Shown one piece after another: positions 43,895-53,113 of a stretch of 64,000 nt of DNA. The notes below the pieces were generated by a model. It made no database searches. It saw only the letters and a program-made list of their open reading frames with translations, and was not told the DNA's origin. This stretch comes from Tissierellales bacterium. Lineage in GTDB: Bacteria; Bacillota; Clostridia; Tissierellales; VENL01. Each line of letters begins with the position of its first letter. Position 1 is the first letter of the stretch. The translations under genes and the position numbers were made by a program. Where the stretch lies: contig JANQLB010000127.1 of the NCBI GenBank assembly GCA_028280805.1, positions 27,017 through 91,016 of the forward strand, in the 5' to 3' direction.

Positions 43895-44047
43895 AACTCA
43901 CACTTCCTTAATAATGTATTTAAATATTTAAAAATGCTACTCTTATAATATAACAAAAAATCAAAATAGCATTTATTTACTCAATCTATTATAATACATT
44001 AAGTCAATTAAATGCTACAAGAAATCTTTATCTTTTGTATGTCACCA

Positions 44048-45139
44048 TTATGGAACTATATTTTTATCTTTATCTTCCATGATTTTATTAAATACCTTTA
44101 TAATATAAGCTCCATAGGAAGCCCTATAAAAGGGATTTTTATATAGCATCTGCTTAATAAACGGCATATTTAAAAAAGTTAATATCCTATCAAAATCCTT
44201 ATTATCCATTCTGTTTACCATAATTCTGTACTCATGTTTAAGCTTTATATACTCCTTTATAGGTTTCATTAATTCATTGTAATCTAGATTATAAATTATT
44301 GATCTGGCTGCTAAAACTCCACTTTCAATGGCACTTATAGTTCCAAATCCCATAAATGAATCTATAAAACCCGCTGCATTACCTACTAACAAGATATTAT
44401 CTATTTTAACAGGGTCAATAAATCCCATGTCATGTTCAACATCTTTATTTATTGTTATATTATATTTAAAATTTTGCTTCTGCTGAAAAATATCCCAATA
44501 ATATTCAATTTCTTCGTGTGTTATTTCATTTAAAGCTAAAACCAAACTCGCTCTTTTTCTATTGTAAGGAAGCAAGTATCCATATCCATTTTTAATACAC
44601 TCATTATCAAACCACATTATCAAGGTATTAGGATCAAAGTCTCCTAATACATTAGATATTCTAGTGTACGTATTTAAAGTAGGCTTACAAATACTTAGCT
44701 TTTTTGCCGTAGATAATTCTCCGCTTGCACACACAACATAATCAAAATCATCTTTTATATCTAAAATATTAACATATGTGTCAAAAATAATATTTGGTTT
44801 GAAATAACCTGCGATTTGTTTATCTAGAGATTCTTTATCTGTTCCTCTGATAAATACATGCCCCATATTTCCTTTTATTACGGTTTTTTTATTATTACTT
44901 TTCATTACAACTTTATTTAAGGGATTTATTGGAGTTATTTTAATGTCGTAGTTCTTTTTAAAGTACCTCATAACCGACCCTCTAAATTCATTAAAATTAT
45001 TTAATGTGCAAATAGTGTATTCAAGAACATCTCCTATAGCATACTTTTTCTCAAAAATTACCGGTTTAATACCGTTCTTTTCTAGCTCATATGCACAGCA
45101 TAAACCAGAAAGACCTGCTCCTACTATGGCTACCTTCAT
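44048..45139 (-). CDS. FAD-dependent oxidoreductase, first paralog (geranylgeranyl-reductase-like)
   Basis: About 363 residues. It starts with an FAD-binding Rossmann motif (VAIVGAGLSGLCCAYELEKN, then VIFEK) and has a second dinucleotide segment near residue 258 (ILLVGNAAGFIDSFMGFGTI) of the kind in geranylgeranyl reductase/ CrtI-like FAD enzymes. A core segment DFDPNTLIMWF is shared with the paralog at 46929. It follows the small membrane protein gene with a GTGA overlap at the stop; I favour ATG 45139 as start. Substrate unknown; a lipid or isoprenoid substrate is a guess from the family and the membrane partner. Confidence 0.75.
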   Translation of the reverse strand: MKVAIVGAGLSGLCCAYELEKNGIKPVIFEKKYAIGDVLEYTICTLNNFNEFRGSVMRYFKKNYDIKITPINPLNKVVMKSNNKKTVIKGNMGHVFIRGTDKESLDKQIAGYFKPNIIFDTYVNILDIKDDFDYVVCASGELSTAKKLSICKPTLNTYTRISNVLGDFDPNTLIMWFDNECIKNGYGYLLPYNRKRASLVLALNEITHEEIEYYWDIFQQKQNFKYNITINKDVEHDMGFIDPVKIDNILLVGNAAGFIDSFMGFGTISAIESGVLAARSIIYNLDYNELMKPIKEYIKLKHEYRIMVNRMDNKDFDRILTFLNMPFIKQMLYKNPFYRASYGAYIIKVFNKIMEDKDKNIVP

Positions 45140-45144
45140 ATTTA

Positions 45145-45633
45145 TCACATTCTCCTATCATTAATTGTAATAAGTTTTTTGTATAGGTAACCAAATCCTA
45201 TAATAATTATATATATTGAAATGTATATCATAAGAACCTTGAATAAGTTTATGTTTCTTTTATAAATAAATATATTTGTAGTTGTAACAGTTATTATCTC
45301 TATTATCATGTTATAAGCAACAAATCCTGCTATTAGTAAAATATTTTTTACTATACTCTTAGATAGATACTGATAAAATAACATAGCTATTAAAGGAAAA
45401 TAAGCAAGACTTGAAATTATTATTATCTCCGGATAACCCGGATTATCTAATGGATAAGCCCAATATCCAAAGTGTATACCTAACATTTCAAAAGTATAAT
45501 TTTCAACAGCTATAAAAAATCCTATTGGAAGTAACTCACTTAGTCTACTCTTATCAATAAGTATTAAAAATACTATTATTACTATAATAACATTTCCATA
45601 AAAAAGTATCACTGGCCAAATATCTGCATTCAT
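45145..45633 (-). CDS. Small polytopic membrane protein (first of two in the cluster)
   Basis: A 162-residue integral membrane protein with about five hydrophobic helices (VILFYGNVIIVIIVFLILID, LLPIGFFIAVENYTFEMLG, a third at IISSLAYFPLIAMLFY). It resembles CBO0543-type clostridial membrane proteins and carotenoid-cyclase-like helical bundles, but no catalytic motif is certain. The start is ATG 45633 with AAGGTG. It is the first gene of a two-gene minus-strand operon with the FAD oxidoreductase and faces a plus-strand operon with an analogous partner at 46365. Confidence 0.65.
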   Translation of the reverse strand: MNADIWPVILFYGNVIIVIIVFLILIDKSRLSELLPIGFFIAVENYTFEMLGIHFGYWAYPLDNPGYPEIIIISSLAYFPLIAMLFYQYLSKSIVKNILLIAGFVAYNMIIEIITVTTTNIFIYKRNINLFKVLMIYISIYIIIIGFGYLYKKLITINDRRM

Positions 45634-45877
45634 ACTTTTCACCTTCTTTATAATTATTAGTATTTCATTTAATTAATATCTAACAATAATGTTTACATTG
45701 TTTAATTAAATTATTATAGATTTTAGAATATTATTTTTATTAGTAAGAAAAAATATTATTAATTAATCTATGATAGTTAATATTTGAAATGTTGCAATTT
45801 GTAAAAATAGTAAAAGAAATAAATTTTTTAAAAGATAGTCTTGTAACTTTGATTAAATCGAAAGGATGATATTTGTT

Positions 45878-46105
45878 ATGAAGCATATTTCTCAGGAATA
45901 TATATTAAATTTTACATTTGTTAAGGCTTTAAATCGTGAAGAGCTATTGATAAAAAAATACAGTGATTACTATAAACGCTGTAATGATAAAGAAACAAAA
46001 AAAATGTTAAAAAACTTTTATGAATCTTCAAATTATCATATTAAACTGCTTAGAGAATTAATGATGAATCTTGACATTAAAGTTAGCGGAGGAAGATTAA
46101 AATGA
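45878..46105 (+). CDS. Small helical protein A, ferritin-like/coat-like
   Basis: A 75-residue all-helical, lysine-rich protein with two amphipathic helices (VKALNREELLIKKYSDYYKR, then TKKMLKNFYESSNYHIKLLR). The E-x(n)-H spacing and the helix pair resemble the half-ferritin design of CotF/CotJ-like spore proteins, but no metal site can be claimed. ATG 45878 is chosen for its GGATGAT site. The next gene overlaps its stop (ATGA), so it is the first gene of a five-gene plus-strand operon. Confidence 0.55.
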   Translation: MKHISQEYILNFTFVKALNREELLIKKYSDYYKRCNDKETKKMLKNFYESSNYHIKLLRELMMNLDIKVSGGRLK

Positions 46106-46332
46106 GAATAGAAGACATGTTAAAAGATATACTGGATTATAAAATTTACAATCAGATTATTCATAATGAAAGTATAATAAATATTCATAACCCTGAAGCA
46201 AGGCAGATGTTTAAACAGCTTAGAGATGATGAAATGAGAGATATTGTTAAACTACAGCAGAAAATAAACAGAATGACATATAGTAAATCGAGTGTTATAT
46301 TAAAAACTTTACCAGCTAAACCTAAACATTGA
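46102..46332 (+). CDS. Small helical protein B, ferritin-like/coat-like
   Basis: A 76-residue helical protein similar in design to the preceding one: a helix EDMLKDILDYKIYNQIIHNE, a turn (HNPEARQMF) and a second helix (DDEMRDIVKLQQKINRM), then a basic tail. Overlaps protein A by four bases (ATGA), with a GCGGAGGA site upstream, and is followed by the membrane protein. A pair of small helical proteins preceding a membrane protein and an FAD enzyme suggests an assembled complex. Confidence 0.55.
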   Translation: MRIEDMLKDILDYKIYNQIIHNESIINIHNPEARQMFKQLRDDEMRDIVKLQQKINRMTYSKSSVILKTLPAKPKH

Positions 46333-46364
46333 GGATTGATGTTTTAAAAAAATGGAGGAATAAT

Positions 46365-46814
46365 ATGGAATGGGTGTTCTATTTTGTTTTAAATTGGTTT
46401 ATTTTTATACTTCTGGTAGATTGGAAGGAATTAAAAGTAAATATGTGGGGTGGAGTTTTAGGTATCATATTAGCATGCTTTGTTGATTACCATAAAGTAA
46501 ACACTGAAGCATATCTTTTAAAAAATCTAATAGTTGAAATATATAATACTTCCATATTTTTTCTCTTTGGTCCGGCATTTGTTATAGGTACTTTGTTCGT
46601 TCAATACCATCCTGCTAAAAGATGGATAGCAGTAGTTAATGTTTTTTTATTTACTTTTTTCTTTACTGCAATGGAATATACACTTGTAGAAACAGGTGTA
46701 ATAGAGTATATTAAATGGTATTATTATGACAGTATTATAATAAATTTTGCTGTGTTTTATACACTTAGTTTTTTTTCTATTGTAGTTATGAACAAAAAAA
46801 TCAAACAAAATTAG
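46365..46814 (+). CDS. Small polytopic membrane protein (second of two in the cluster)
   Basis: A 149-residue protein with about five membrane helices (YFVLNWFIFILLVDW, GGVLGIILACFVDYHKV, FFLFGPAFVIGTLFV, VNVFLFTFFFTAMEYTLV, and a last near AVFYTLSFFSIVV). Start ATG 46365 with a GGAGG site. It resembles the 162-residue membrane protein across the divergent promoter in size and helix number, although sequence identity is low by eye. It belongs to CBO0543-type clostridial membrane proteins. Its position beside an FAD oxidoreductase mirrors the other arm. Confidence 0.65.
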   Translation: MEWVFYFVLNWFIFILLVDWKELKVNMWGGVLGIILACFVDYHKVNTEAYLLKNLIVEIYNTSIFFLFGPAFVIGTLFVQYHPAKRWIAVVNVFLFTFFFTAMEYTLVETGVIEYIKWYYYDSIIINFAVFYTLSFFSIVVMNKKIKQN

Positions 46815-46833
46815 CTTAAAGGATTGAATAAAT

Positions 46834-46923
46834 ATGGACTTTACTTTGTTTATCATATATGGATTTTTAATTGCCATAGCAGTATTTATCTGGTTTAAAG
46901 CATTAAAAAAATATGGGAGCTGA
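46834..46923 (+). CDS. 29-residue single-helix membrane peptide
   Basis: A 29-codon ORF with ATG 46834 preceded by AAAGGATTGA encodes one hydrophobic helix (MDFTLFIIYGFLIAIAVFIW) and a basic KALKKYGS end. It ends five bases before the start of the FAD gene, which uses its GGGAGCTGA stop region as ribosome site. The tight packing in the operon argues that it is a real small protein. Confidence 0.6.
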   Translation: MDFTLFIIYGFLIAIAVFIWFKALKKYGS

Positions 46924-46928
46924 ACTAT

Positions 46929-48020
46929 ATGAAAGTAGCAATAATCGGTGCAGGTATTTCAGGACTGTCTTGTGCCTACACGCTTGAAAAATACGGCATT
47001 ACCCCTATAATTTTTGAGCGGAACAGCTTTATAGGTGAACAATGGGCTCATGTAGGATTAACCCTAAAGGTTTTTCACAGACCTATTAATGATGTAGTGA
47101 AATTTTTTAAGAATCAGTTTGATATTAAAATAAATCCTTTACACTCTATAAATACAATAATTCATCACTCCCCTAACAAAAATATTGCTATCAAGGGAAA
47201 TTTTGGTTATTCTTTTTATAGAGGAAAAGAACCATATTCATTTAAAAAACAGCTCCATTCACACCTTAAAAAAACAAAAATTGTTTTTAACACTTTTGCA
47301 GATTATAAAGAGCTTTGTAAAAAATATGATTACGTAGTAATCGCTAATGGAAGCAATATATTTACAGAGGAGCTTGGATGCTGGCAGACATGGTTAACTG
47401 CTGAAGCAATAGGAGCAATAGTCCTTGGTGATTTTGATCCAGCTACAATAGAAATGTGGATAAATAAAGATTACTGCAATAGCGGCTATGCTTATCTTGC
47501 TCCAATTAATGAAAAAAAAGCTGTATTGATTTTAGCAATAACAAATATTGTAAAGGAGCAGGCTAAAGAATACTGGGAGTTATTTCTTTATACTGAAAAT
47601 ATCAATTACAAAATAGTAGAAGAATTCCAAGTATCACATAAAAAACCCGGCTTCGCATATCCACATGCGATAAACAATATCCTGTTTGCAGGAAATGCGG
47701 GAGGTGCTATTGACCCTTTTTTAAGCTTTGGACAGATAGACTCTGTAATACAGGGTTGTCTAGCTGCAAAAGCAATAGCTAAAGGAAAAGATTATGATAT
47801 TCTTTTAAAAAGTGTGACAAAAAACCATTTGAGAATACATGAGTTTAGAAAAGCCTTTAATAGACTTGAAAACAGCGATTATGATAAGCTGGTCTCATTA
47901 ATTAGTTCTCCGGGTTTTAAACAGTTTTTTTATGATACTCCATTTAATGTAGTTAAAGCCGGGGGTGTTTTGCTGGGAATGATGAACAAAACTTTTACTG
48001 ATAAAAGGATAAAAAACTAA
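46929..48020 (+). CDS. FAD-dependent oxidoreductase, second paralog
   Basis: A 363-residue protein paralogous to the minus-strand FAD enzyme at 44048: N-terminal VAIIGAGISGLSCAYTLEKY, the middle DFDPATIEMWI, CNSGYAYLAPINEKKAVLIL, and the FAD-contact segment ILFAGNAGGAIDPFLSFGQI. Length and motif spacing match, so the two share origin. It is the last of five plus-strand genes and is followed by a terminator. The enzyme class is that of geranylgeranyl reductases and phytoene dehydrogenase-like flavoproteins; the substrate is unknown. Confidence 0.75.
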   Translation: MKVAIIGAGISGLSCAYTLEKYGITPIIFERNSFIGEQWAHVGLTLKVFHRPINDVVKFFKNQFDIKINPLHSINTIIHHSPNKNIAIKGNFGYSFYRGKEPYSFKKQLHSHLKKTKIVFNTFADYKELCKKYDYVVIANGSNIFTEELGCWQTWLTAEAIGAIVLGDFDPATIEMWINKDYCNSGYAYLAPINEKKAVLILAITNIVKEQAKEYWELFLYTENINYKIVEEFQVSHKKPGFAYPHAINNILFAGNAGGAIDPFLSFGQIDSVIQGCLAAKAIAKGKDYDILLKSVTKNHLRIHEFRKAFNRLENSDYDKLVSLISSPGFKQFFYDTPFNVVKAGGVLLGMMNKTFTDKRIKN

Positions 48021-48049
48021 TAACATGACCATATACAAAAGTCATGTTA
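48021..48049. terminator. Bidirectional terminator
   Basis: AACATGAC / GTCATGTT stem between the second FAD gene (+) and the Cse60-like gene (-), overlapping the stop codon of the latter, with T-rich tails. Confidence 0.75.
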
Positions 48050-48214
48050 TTTCTTTTCTTCATAGGTTATTGTTGCAGAAAACATACTGCCATACTGTTC
48101 ATATTCTATGTCAACTATTTCAATGATTTCTTCTCTATGCTCATAAATCCATCTCTCAACCTTTTCCTTTAGACCACTGCTATACTCATTTTCTAAAAGA
48201 GTCATGTGCTTCAC
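48047..48214 (-). CDS. Small Cse60-like sporulation protein, 55 aa
   Basis: A 55-residue ORF with GTG 48214, preceded by a GGGAG ribosome site: helix GLKEKVERWIYEHREE, then an IIEIVDIEYEQYGSMFSATI strand pair ending TYEEKK. The helix followed by two strands and the ATITYE end resemble Cse60-type small sporulation proteins; the resemblance is by memory. The same frame stays open upstream to 48290 without another start. It lies 70 bases after the metallophosphoesterase stop on the same strand. Confidence 0.5.
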   Translation of the reverse strand: MKHMTLLENEYSSGLKEKVERWIYEHREEIIEIVDIEYEQYGSMFSATITYEEKK

Positions 48215-48284
48215 TTCACCATCTCCCTTTAAATAGAGCCTTTCTCTATTATATGCTTCTAATAAGAAAGATGTGTTGCTGTTT

Positions 48285-48974
48285 TTATACTAATCTTTTA
48301 AGTTGAAAATCAATATAGTCAGAAGATATACAGTGAAATTCAATGCCGTCAACTATTTTTTCTACAGCAAACTTATGTCCTTCTGAATGTAAATGACCGT
48401 AAACACAGGTGTCTACCTTATATTTCTTCATTATTTCCACAAACTCATTGGGACTTTGGTCTTGGAAATTAAATGGAGGATAGTGTAACATTGTTATCTT
48501 ATTACTGACTTCTCTGTTAACAGATGAAAGGGAAAGTTCTAACCTGTTTAACTCCCTATTAAATATTTTTTCATCATGGACATCAAATTCTTCACTATCT
48601 CTTGCAGCCCAGCCTCTAGTGCCGCATATTGCAATATCACCATATATAAAGCTGTCATTATACAAAAAATGAATAGTTCTTAGTTTAAGACTAAGTAATT
48701 TTTTTTTACTTTCCCACCAGTAATCATGGTTACCCTTACTTATAACTTTTAATCCGGGCAGCTCATCAATTTTTTTTAAATCTTCGTAAGCTTCGTAAAG
48801 TTTTAAACCCCAAGATATATCACCGGGTATAAGAACTAAGTCTTCATCCTTAACTTTTTCTCTCCAATTGTAAAATATTTTTTCTTCATGGTTAATCCAG
48901 TTTGCTCCAAAAATATCCATTGGCTTTTCACCGCTTGAATCTAAGTGTAAGTCACCAATACCATATATCGCCAT
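48285..48974 (-). CDS. Calcineurin-like metallophosphoesterase
   Basis: A 229-residue metal-dependent phosphoesterase with the full motif set: GDLHLD (DxH), GDISWG, GNHDYWW, HYPPF and the GHLHSEGH end (GHxH). It coordinates a two-metal site; substrates in this group include phosphomonoesters and nucleotides. GAGGTGA site before ATG. It is separate from, though next to, the SbcC/SbcD-like pair, which uses a different phosphoesterase. Confidence 0.9.
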   Translation of the reverse strand: MAIYGIGDLHLDSSGEKPMDIFGANWINHEEKIFYNWREKVKDEDLVLIPGDISWGLKLYEAYEDLKKIDELPGLKVISKGNHDYWWESKKKLLSLKLRTIHFLYNDSFIYGDIAICGTRGWAARDSEEFDVHDEKIFNRELNRLELSLSSVNREVSNKITMLHYPPFNFQDQSPNEFVEIMKKYKVDTCVYGHLHSEGHKFAVEKIVDGIEFHCISSDYIDFQLKRLV

Positions 48975-49074
48975 ACATTCACCTCATTATAGTTAATGTT
49001 AATGATTAACTTTAAGTAAGAATTGCCCTAAATTTAGTATTACACAAATTAAAGTATAACATTAATCCTTAATT

Positions 49075-51816
49075 TTAAATCTCTATATAATTATACTTGA
49101 TATTAACTTTGTCTAAAATTATCTTTTCTCTTTCATGGCATGTAAAAAGAAGAATTTGTCTCCTTAGCCCTTCTTTAGATAAATAGCTTAAAATGCTGTC
49201 AAGTCTTTTAAAATCATATTGAGTAAAGCAGTCATCTAATATTATGGGAAAGTTACTGTCTCCTTTAATAATATCTATAATTCCAAGTCTTGCAGCAAAG
49301 TATAGCTGATCTATCGTACCACTGCTTAATCTATCTATCTCAACAACTCTGCCAGAGAATGGATCAATAACTTTAATATCAAGGTTTTCAGTTATCTTTA
49401 CATCTGAATACTTTCCATTGGTTATGGTATTTATAATAATACCGACTTTTTTATTTAATTTAGGAGAAAAATCTCTTTGAATTTCTTTAGATATTTTATT
49501 AATAACATCTTTAGCTAAATTTAAAGACTCTAGCTTATTTTCATAAGATGTTTTAATCTCATACTTTTCTATTATATCTTCTCTTATTTCAACTAAAGGT
49601 CTTGTATTAGAAGATAAATTATTAATTCTTTCTTTTAGGGTAGAAAGTTTCTCAAGATTTGTCCTAATATTATCATTTGTTTTTTCCAGTTCATCGTTAA
49701 GTTCTTTTATTTCATTGATTGATACATTATCTATGTTTATGTCTCCGTAATCCATAGCTTTTTTTTCTAAAGTTTCTATAGTTTCATTGTTTAAAACCTT
49801 CTTGTAGACCTTTTCTTGATTTTCTTTTTCTATTAAAAATTTTTCATATTCTTCACTTTTTTCTAGAGATATTTTAAAATCATCTAAATCTGTAACTTTG
49901 TTTCTATCTAAAATTTCTTTAAGTTTATTATCAGCTTCATTATATCTGGTTAATAATTTATTTTCATCGGATTGAAGTCCTTTAATATATTTTTCTAACG
50001 TTAATCTTTCATCTTTAAGTTTAGAATAATCATTATATTTTTCTTTAAATCTTTTAACATTTACGTTGTTGATTTCACAATCCTTTTCAATATAACTTAA
50101 AAGTCTACTTAATATATCTGTATATTTATCAGTTTCTTCCTGTAATTTAATTATATTTTCTTTATACTCTGTAAGCTTATCTTTTTTATCCTTTATTAGA
50201 GCATTTTCTGCTGAATATTCATTAGCTTTAAGTAACAATTCTCCTTTTGTATTACAGCTATGTCTGTTTAGTATATCCTTAATAGCGTTATCTATTGAAT
50301 CAACCTTAGACTTTCTTTGTATCTCATTTGTATCTTGCTCTACAATCTGACGCTTTAATCTATTTATATATTTTCTCAGCTCTTTTGAAGAAAGTACAGT
50401 ATATATAAACAATAACAAAGGTATAGATGTTAAGGCATATAAAATAGGGTTTAATAAGTATCCTGATAATAATGCAGGTATCATTAAAAAAACCGACACC
50501 ATCTTTATGCCGTTAAACTTTTTTATCTGATGTTCTTTTTCCTCCAACCTCGATTTTAAATAAGACCTATTAGTGTATTCCTTATCATAAAGTATATTAT
50601 TTTTTTCTTGTTCAAGTTTCTCATGTTCATAAATATCATCATTAATCCTATAAACCTGTTTATCATCTATACTGTTTATTTTTTCTTCTAACTCCTTAGT
50701 TTTATTATTATAATGAGCTATCTCCTTTTGCTTTTCTTCCATCCTCATAAATATATTAGTTACCTGTTCAACTTCATCTAAGTTGATACTTTCAAAATCA
50801 GCTAACAAAGATAATTTATCATTTAATTTTTGATAATCAACTTTTAAATTATTATATTTATGATTTATATCATCTAGTAAGCCTTTTAAGCTAGACAGAT
50901 TACTATTTTCTTCAATTGCTTTAGTATAGTCATCACTATTTATTGATTTATATGATTGCAGTTCTTTTATCTTACAAGTTATATTTTTTATTTCTTCTAG
51001 TATCTTTAAAGCTTCTCTATACCTCTTATTAATATTATATCCTTCGATTAAATTTATTTTTTCGTTTATATCATTTTTATGCTCTTTAAGGCTTTCTAAT
51101 GTCTCACTTATTTCATTAACTTGTACCTGTAAATCTTTTATATAAGAGTACAGCTCCTGAGCCTTTTCTTCTTCTTGGTTTAATTTTTCTAATTCTTTAA
51201 TTACCTTTCCATAGGGAGAAGTTTTAATTCTTCCTTTAGTTCCTATAAAATCAATTTTAGAGTCTAGTTTTTCTAATACTTTTTTTACTGATATATCTTG
51301 ATCCAAACTGCCCCCAAGATTGATTAAGCTATCTTTCACCTCTTTAGACAGACTATCTTCCGTCCTGCTTCCAAGCTGCCTAATGCTAATTGTATTGTTA
51401 AAAACTACTGAGTTTAAGCGTAAGTGCAGAGACGTGGGACTACATACACGTAATGAACTATCGTATTCAAACATATGTGATAAGTCTTCTCCGGTTTCAT
51501 CATCAAAAACTTTAACTTCATCATATCCCTTCATAAAATTCCGTTCAATTCTATATGTATTATTTTTTGATTTATATTTTAAAGCACCATAAAAGTCGTT
51601 CTGCTCCCAAGGTAAAAACTTGTCATAATCCTCTGTATAGAGCTTTCTTTTAGAATATGGTTTAAAAAAACCATAAAGCATCCCTTCTATAAACTTATGT
51701 ATGGTGGTCTTGCCTGCTTCATTATGACCAAAAATAACATTTACGCCTTCTTCTAGGCTAATTACTTTATTATTAAATTTTCCAAAAGAAGTTAAGATAA
51801 GCTTTTTAAAAATCAT
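49075..51816 (-). CDS. SbcC/YhaN-like SMC-type ATPase
   Basis: A 913-residue Rad50-type ATPase: Walker A in FGHNEAGKTTIHKFIEGMLYG at the N terminus, two coiled-coil regions (about 190-420 and 500-720) separated by a short hydrophobic stretch at about 430-470 (VSVFLMIPALLSGYLL), and the C-terminal RLSSGTIDQLYFAARLGIID signature with Walker B FPIILDDCF. The internal hydrophobic segment and SbcD partner fit the Firmicute YhaN/YhaO pair, implicated in DNA end processing and repair. It overlaps the partner gene by four bases. The zinc hook CxxC of true Rad50 is not seen. Confidence 0.85.
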   Translation of the reverse strand: MIFKKLILTSFGKFNNKVISLEEGVNVIFGHNEAGKTTIHKFIEGMLYGFFKPYSKRKLYTEDYDKFLPWEQNDFYGALKYKSKNNTYRIERNFMKGYDEVKVFDDETGEDLSHMFEYDSSLRVCSPTSLHLRLNSVVFNNTISIRQLGSRTEDSLSKEVKDSLINLGGSLDQDISVKKVLEKLDSKIDFIGTKGRIKTSPYGKVIKELEKLNQEEEKAQELYSYIKDLQVQVNEISETLESLKEHKNDINEKINLIEGYNINKRYREALKILEEIKNITCKIKELQSYKSINSDDYTKAIEENSNLSSLKGLLDDINHKYNNLKVDYQKLNDKLSLLADFESINLDEVEQVTNIFMRMEEKQKEIAHYNNKTKELEEKINSIDDKQVYRINDDIYEHEKLEQEKNNILYDKEYTNRSYLKSRLEEKEHQIKKFNGIKMVSVFLMIPALLSGYLLNPILYALTSIPLLLFIYTVLSSKELRKYINRLKRQIVEQDTNEIQRKSKVDSIDNAIKDILNRHSCNTKGELLLKANEYSAENALIKDKKDKLTEYKENIIKLQEETDKYTDILSRLLSYIEKDCEINNVNVKRFKEKYNDYSKLKDERLTLEKYIKGLQSDENKLLTRYNEADNKLKEILDRNKVTDLDDFKISLEKSEEYEKFLIEKENQEKVYKKVLNNETIETLEKKAMDYGDINIDNVSINEIKELNDELEKTNDNIRTNLEKLSTLKERINNLSSNTRPLVEIREDIIEKYEIKTSYENKLESLNLAKDVINKISKEIQRDFSPKLNKKVGIIINTITNGKYSDVKITENLDIKVIDPFSGRVVEIDRLSSGTIDQLYFAARLGIIDIIKGDSNFPIILDDCFTQYDFKRLDSILSYLSKEGLRRQILLFTCHEREKIILDKVNIKYNYIEI

Positions 51817-52910
51817 TTTTTCACCTTCTCACTTAAAAGTATCTCTAAACCGGCATATAAAGCTTCTTTTACTATAGGATTATCTATACCTTTTAGCTTC
51901 ATTTCTTTAATAAATCCACCAATAATATTATTACTATTTTCCTCTTCCATTCTATCTAAATCATAATCAGCTTTGGTGTTATCTATTAATTCAATATAGT
52001 AAAATTTATCTTTTAACACTTCTATTATATCATCTAAATTTAATTTTATATCATTATCTCTTATACCATCAAGAATTACTCTATATAGGTTTTTATCTCT
52101 ATTTAATTTAGAATCACAGTTAACTATACTGTCTAACATATCTCTATATCCCATATTTTCATTTATTTGAACTTCCTTAATAATAAATTCTCTTTTATTA
52201 AATGGGATAAAACTTATATCTAAATATTCTTTATCTATTATCCCCTCAATAATACCATGTTTACCGCCTTCTCCAAAATCTAAAGGCTCAGGACTTCCGC
52301 AATAAGCAATATTTTCTGTGATAAATTCCGGTTTATGTATATGTCCCAGTGCAGCATAGTCAAAATGTTTAATTTTATATCTGTTAATAGGTAAATAATT
52401 AGAGTCAGCGTTATAGGCATCTCCGTGAATAAGTAAGATATTGATTTTACTATTTTCAAGGTCACTTATTTCATCTGCTAATGCTTTTCTTTCATCTTTT
52501 TTATTCCAGCTTAATCCATAGACTGTTGTGTTTATATCATTAAGTACCAGCTTTTCAGGTTTATTGTTTAAAAAAATATGCACATTATTAGACCAATCTA
52601 TTACTTTATACAAAGATTTTTTACCAATAAAATCATGATTACCGGCACTAATTACTACCTTTGTTGTACTTAAGCTGCTAAAGGCATCTCTTATTCTTTT
52701 TATGTCGCCTACAGTACAGTATTCATCCTCAAACAAATCTCCGGCAATAAGAAGTAAATTAACCTTTTTTTCTTCTGCCCTATCTATAATTTTTTCAAAT
52801 GTCTCCCAAAGTTCACGTCTTCTTCTTTTAGCATGTTCTCCAACAAAACTTGCATTTTTAAACTCCATACCTAAGTGCAAATCTCCAGTATGTATAAAGG
52901 TTACTGACAT
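51813..52910 (-). CDS. SbcD/YhaO-like DNA repair exonuclease
   Basis: A 365-residue Mre11/SbcD-like nuclease, first gene of the pair with the ATPase. Metallophosphoesterase motifs are TGDLHLG (near residue 8), AGDLFED, GNHDFIG, HGDAYN and GHIHKPE, all in the normal order. After about residue 230 the capping domain is divergent. The complex acts on DNA ends and hairpins. GGGAGG site before ATG. The usual partner overlap of four bases supports coupled translation. Confidence 0.88.
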   Translation of the reverse strand: MSVTFIHTGDLHLGMEFKNASFVGEHAKRRRRELWETFEKIIDRAEEKKVNLLLIAGDLFEDEYCTVGDIKRIRDAFSSLSTTKVVISAGNHDFIGKKSLYKVIDWSNNVHIFLNNKPEKLVLNDINTTVYGLSWNKKDERKALADEISDLENSKINILLIHGDAYNADSNYLPINRYKIKHFDYAALGHIHKPEFITENIAYCGSPEPLDFGEGGKHGIIEGIIDKEYLDISFIPFNKREFIIKEVQINENMGYRDMLDSIVNCDSKLNRDKNLYRVILDGIRDNDIKLNLDDIIEVLKDKFYYIELIDNTKADYDLDRMEEENSNNIIGGFIKEMKLKGIDNPIVKEALYAGLEILLSEKVKK

Positions 52911-53113
52911 ATGAAATCCTCCCTTCTAGAACGTACATTCGATAATTATAACATAAATTCCTGCTTTTAAACAATAAAATAAGAAAAATAATATATAGTT
53001 CTTTTACTATGTAAATATTGTAAGTAAGTGTTGTTTATAATTTTATTGATTGTTTAAATTGTTTTATAATAATATAATAATATCAGAAAAACTTGCTCAT
53101 TAGGAGGAGTATA

